Assembly (NCBI RefSeq): GCF_014200725.1
Contig: NZ_JACHCL010000012.1
Span: 1-64,000, forward strand
Source: Janthinobacterium silvisoli
GTDB taxonomy: Bacteria; Pseudomonadota; Gammaproteobacteria; Burkholderiales; Burkholderiaceae_D
DNA: 64,000 nt
Direction: 5' to 3'
The notes under the pieces are model-generated. The model did not search any database. It saw only the letters and a program-made list of their open reading frames with translations, and was not told the origin of the DNA. Positions 61,592 to 64,000 of this stretch are shown in pieces (within the stretch, counting starts at the first letter, position 1; every line of letters begins with the position of its first letter). A program made the position numbers and the translations under genes.

Positions 61592-62407
61592 TTAAGCCTT
61601 GCCCGCAGGCAGGGCGTAGCGCGGGGCAGGCTTGGCATTGGCGAACTGCGGCGCCAGGGCGCGGCGATCTGTTTCCCAGCGCGTCCAGCTTTCGCCATCG
61701 TGCAGTGTCGGTATCGTCACCAGCTCGCCCTGGTCCAGGCCGGCCAGGGCGGCGTCGACCAGGTCGCCTGCCGTCATGGTGCTGGCTGATTCCTTTTGCT
61801 TGGGATAACCGGCCACGTCCCAGAAATCGGTGGCCGTCGCCGCCGGCAGCACGGTCTGAATGCGCACGCCCTTGTCGGCGAGGTCGCGCTGCAAGGTGTG
61901 GCCAAAGCTCAGGACATAAGACTTCGAAGCGCTGTAGACGCCATTCAACAGCTCGACGGCGATGCCGACGGCTGAGCTGATATTGATGATGGTGCCCGAG
62001 GCCTTGCTGGCAAAGACCGGCGCCACGGCATAGGTCAGGCGCGTCAGCGCGGTGATGTTCAGGAAGATCATCGCTTCCATCTCATCGATATCCGCGTTGA
62101 GCACCGAGGCGACCGAGCCGACGCCCGCGTTATTGACCAGCATGGTGATGCTCGGGTCTTCGCGCAGGACGGCCTCGATCTTCGACAGTCCTGCCTTGTC
62201 GTTGAGGTCCGCTGCAATCGTCTGTACCGAGCGGCCCGTTTCCGCGCTCAGGCGCGCGGCCAGGGCTTGCAGGCGTCCGGCGTTGCGCGCCACCAGTATC
62301 AGGTCGTAGCCGCGCCTGGCTAGGCGGTCGGCGTACACGGCGCCTATGCCGGCCGAGGCGCCAGTGACGAGGGCAGTTCCTTTCGGGGAGGGGGTAGGGG
62401 ATGTCAT
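61592..62407 (-). CDS. SDR family NAD(P)-dependent oxidoreductase, copy 2
   Basis: A 271-residue classical SDR. It has TGASAGIG at residues 15-22, LVNNAGVGSV, catalytic Ser (NISSAVG) and YSASK (Y-x-x-x-K). ARNAG after the second strand suggests NADP. It is paralogous to the SDR at 15624-16424 along its whole length, including the C-terminal LVDAALAGLDQGE segment. It is divergent from a GlxA-type regulator and followed by the secreted DJ-1 protein gene. The ATG at 62407 gives the family start. Substrate unknown. Confidence 0.93.
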   Translation of the reverse strand: MTSPTPSPKGTALVTGASAGIGAVYADRLARRGYDLILVARNAGRLQALAARLSAETGRSVQTIAADLNDKAGLSKIEAVLREDPSITMLVNNAGVGSVASVLNADIDEMEAMIFLNITALTRLTYAVAPVFASKASGTIINISSAVGIAVELLNGVYSASKSYVLSFGHTLQRDLADKGVRIQTVLPAATATDFWDVAGYPKQKESASTMTAGDLVDAALAGLDQGELVTIPTLHDGESWTRWETDRRALAPQFANAKPAPRYALPAGKA

Positions 62408-62574
62408 GATAGTGTCTCTTTCGAAATATTCACGCGACGGGATGTCGGGGGTAAGTGTGCATTTTGAGCTGGAAACCGGCATTCTCAAATGACGTAGATG
62501 CAATGATTCAGGTCATGCGGAATGGGTGCCGAGTGGCTTTCATCTGTCGTGGCGCGATGTCTGTTTTGTGATAT

Positions 62575-62585
62575 ATTCAATGAAT
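62575..62585. promoter_or_regulatory. Palindrome near the GlxA copy 2 start
   Basis: ATTCAATGAAT is a perfect 5-bp inverted repeat around one base, in the AT-rich part of the 203-base spacer between SDR copy 2 and GlxA copy 2. It overlaps the probable regulator promoter, so it may be an autoregulatory site. It is short and could be chance. Confidence 0.3.
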
Positions 62586-62610
62586 TATGACTATCTGGAG
62601 CGGGGCACGC

Positions 62611-63558
62611 ATGCATACCGTCGGACTGCTTGTTTATGCCAATTTCCAAGCGATGGGCCTGGCCGTTGCCAGCGTATTTGAATACACGAACCGTTTTCGC
62701 GGTGAGCAGGCCTATGTATTTCGCCTGGTCTCCGAGGAGGGCGGCCCGGTGATGACGTCGCAGCACTTTTCCGTCAATACAGAGCGGCTCAGGGAATACG
62801 CATACGACACCCTGATCGTGGCGGGCGACAATGACTGCCAGCTGCCGCCCGACAGCTTGCTGGACTATCTGCGCCAGGCGCCTGGCCAGAGCAGGCGGGT
62901 GGCCGCCATTTGCACCGGTGCAGTCGTGCTGGCCGCGGCCGGCCTGCTTGAAGGCAAGCATGCGACGACGCATTGGTTTCATGCCCAGGAATTCAGGCAG
63001 CAGTATCCCGGGGTACTGCTCGACGAAGACCGCATCTTTGTGGTCGATGGACAAATCTGGACTTCCGCAGGCATGACCGCAGGCGTCGACCTTGCACTGG
63101 CCATCGTTGAAAAGGATTTCGGGCTGGAGACTGCCCGCATGGTTGCGCGCAAGCTGGTGATGCATCAGCGCCGTGGCGGGGGCCAGTCGCAATTCTCCGC
63201 CTTGCTGGAACTCGACGCCAAGTCCGACCGCGTGCAGATGGCGCTGACGCATGCAAGGGAGCACCTGGCCAGCGACCTGTCGGTGGAAGTGCTGGCACAG
63301 GCTGCGCGTCTCAGTCCGCGTCAGTTTAGCCGGGTGTTCCGTGAAGAGACAGGCCTGTCGCCGGCCAAGGCGGTGGAACGCCTGCGCGTGGAAGCGGCGC
63401 GGCTGATGATGGAGACCACGCGGCACCCGATCGAAGTGATCGCGCGCGAGACGGGGTTTGGCGACCGGGAGCGCATGCGGCAGGCCTTCCTGCGCGCATT
63501 TGGACAGCCGCCGCAAGCGATACAAAGAACCTCGGCAGGCGCGGTGCTTGCCTTATAA
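62611..63558 (+). CDS. GlxA-family regulator (DJ-1/PfpI + AraC HTH), copy 2
   Basis: A 315-residue protein of the same length and architecture as the copy at 14550-15497. The DJ-1/PfpI sensor has AAICTGAVVLAAAGLLEGKH. The AraC domain has LSVEVLAQAARLSPRQFSRV and GFGDRERMRRAF-like GFGDRERMRQAFLRAFG. The start at 62611 (MHTVGLLVYANFQ) aligns with copy 1; an ATG eight codons upstream is possible. It is divergent from SDR copy 2 and convergent with the MarR gene 9 bases away. Confidence 0.92.
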   Translation: MHTVGLLVYANFQAMGLAVASVFEYTNRFRGEQAYVFRLVSEEGGPVMTSQHFSVNTERLREYAYDTLIVAGDNDCQLPPDSLLDYLRQAPGQSRRVAAICTGAVVLAAAGLLEGKHATTHWFHAQEFRQQYPGVLLDEDRIFVVDGQIWTSAGMTAGVDLALAIVEKDFGLETARMVARKLVMHQRRGGGQSQFSALLELDAKSDRVQMALTHAREHLASDLSVEVLAQAARLSPRQFSRVFREETGLSPAKAVERLRVEAARLMMETTRHPIEVIARETGFGDRERMRQAFLRAFGQPPQAIQRTSAGAVLAL

Positions 63559-63567
63559 AGCTGAGGC

Positions 63568-64000
63568 TCAGGCTTGCAAGAAAGCCTCGGCGAATTGATC
63601 GGAAAAGATATCGGCCAGTGCAAGGCGCAGCGCTGCCGAGCGCTCTGGCCCGTAGGTCTTTTCAAAGCGTGTCTGCGCCTTGCGCCATAACAGATTCGCT
63701 TGCTTGAGCTTTGCCCTGCCCGATGGCGTCAGGCTGACGCGCCGGCTGCGGCCATCGTGTTCATCGTGGGTCTGCACCAGATAGCCTTCGCGCTCCAGCG
63801 GTTTCAGGTTGCGCGCCAGCGCCGAACGGTCAAGCACCATCGCATGGGCCAGTTCCGACATGGTCGGCGAACTGGCGCGCTGCACGTGCACCAGCACCGA
63901 GCGCTGCGAGATGGTCAGCCCGCATGGCGCAAGCAGGCCATCGTACAACTGGGTCACGCGGCGGCTGGCCTTGCGTAGCGCTGCGCCGTTGCACACCAGC
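63568..64000 (-). CDS. MarR family transcriptional regulator (5' end outside window)
   Basis: About 144 codons are visible, open to the window edge. The segment NGAALRKASRRVTQLYDGLL is the usual first helix of these proteins, so only a few N-terminal codons are missing. The winged helix has TMSELAHAMVLDRSALARNL and GYLVQTHDEHDGRSRRVSLT, with the D-x-R-S-R-x-V wing typical of MarR. It is convergent with GlxA copy 2. A GTG at 63996 is in frame but is probably internal. Confidence 0.88.
   Translation of the reverse strand, partial: LVCNGAALRKASRRVTQLYDGLLAPCGLTISQRSVLVHVQRASSPTMSELAHAMVLDRSALARNLKPLEREGYLVQTHDEHDGRSRRVSLTPSGRAKLKQANLLWRKAQTRFEKTYGPERSAALRLALADIFSDQFAEAFLQA

Noticed and set aside
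1..64000. CRISPR arrays, insertion sequences, prophage or integron features
   Set aside because: No regularly spaced repeats, transposase or integrase genes, or attachment-site duplications were seen.

Overview
The window reads as chromosomal DNA of a GC-rich betaproteobacterium, most likely Oxalobacteraceae (Janthinobacterium/Massilia-like). This is inferred from the gene order tuf - tRNA-Trp - secE - nusG - rplKAJL - rpoBC, the protein sequences, an FxDxF-type PEP-CTERM protein and a Burkholderiales-style manganese riboswitch. No insertion sequence, prophage, CRISPR array or rRNA was seen.

Region 1 (1-12.7 kb) is the core transcription/translation block. It holds the end of EF-Tu, tRNA-Trp, SecE, NusG, L11, L1, the L10 leader, L10, L7/L12, a large hairpin, RpoB and RpoC, closed by a strong intrinsic terminator. 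The str-operon genes that follow rpoC in many betaproteobacteria are absent.

Region 2 (12.7-20.4 kb) is a set of small regulator/enzyme modules: pirin with a divergent LysR regulator; a GlxA-type regulator with a divergent SDR; and a rifampicin-monooxygenase-like flavoprotein with a divergent TetR regulator and two palindromic operators. A structured intergenic repeat, a winged-helix/degenerate nucleotidyltransferase protein and an HDOD protein follow.

Region 3 (20.4-29.4 kb) carries a DUF885 hydrolase, an M48 protease overlapping an HPP-CBS membrane protein, a periplasmic thioredoxin-like protein, an Lrp/AsnC regulator, a GH8 lipoprotein and an RstAB-like two-component pair.

Region 4 (29.5-48.4 kb) is the envelope/secreted part. 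It has a three-domain sulfur-transfer fusion (cysteine desulfurase, metal-ligand-free MBL fold, rhodanese), a giant cyclic beta-1,2-glucan synthase, and a GDT1-family Mn exporter behind a yybP-ykoY riboswitch. Two M1 metallopeptidases, a secreted serine hydrolase and a tandem pair of tiny secreted four-cysteine peptides of unknown function complete it.

Region 5 (48.4-53 kb) has an exported methyltransferase, a PNPOx-like flavoprotein divergent from a MocR regulator with a palindromic operator, a spermidine-synthase-like protein and the PEP-CTERM protein.

Region 6 (53-60.7 kb, all minus strand) is a six-gene MacAB-like efflux operon (adaptor, ATPase, two permeases) ending in its own NtrC/NtrY-type two-component system. 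A near-consensus sigma-54 promoter and periodic TGTCCG repeats lie in front of it, suggesting self-activation.

Region 7 (60.7-64 kb) has a secreted DJ-1/PfpI protein, a second SDR with a divergent GlxA regulator (a paralogous copy of the Region 2 cassette), and a MarR regulator cut by the window edge.
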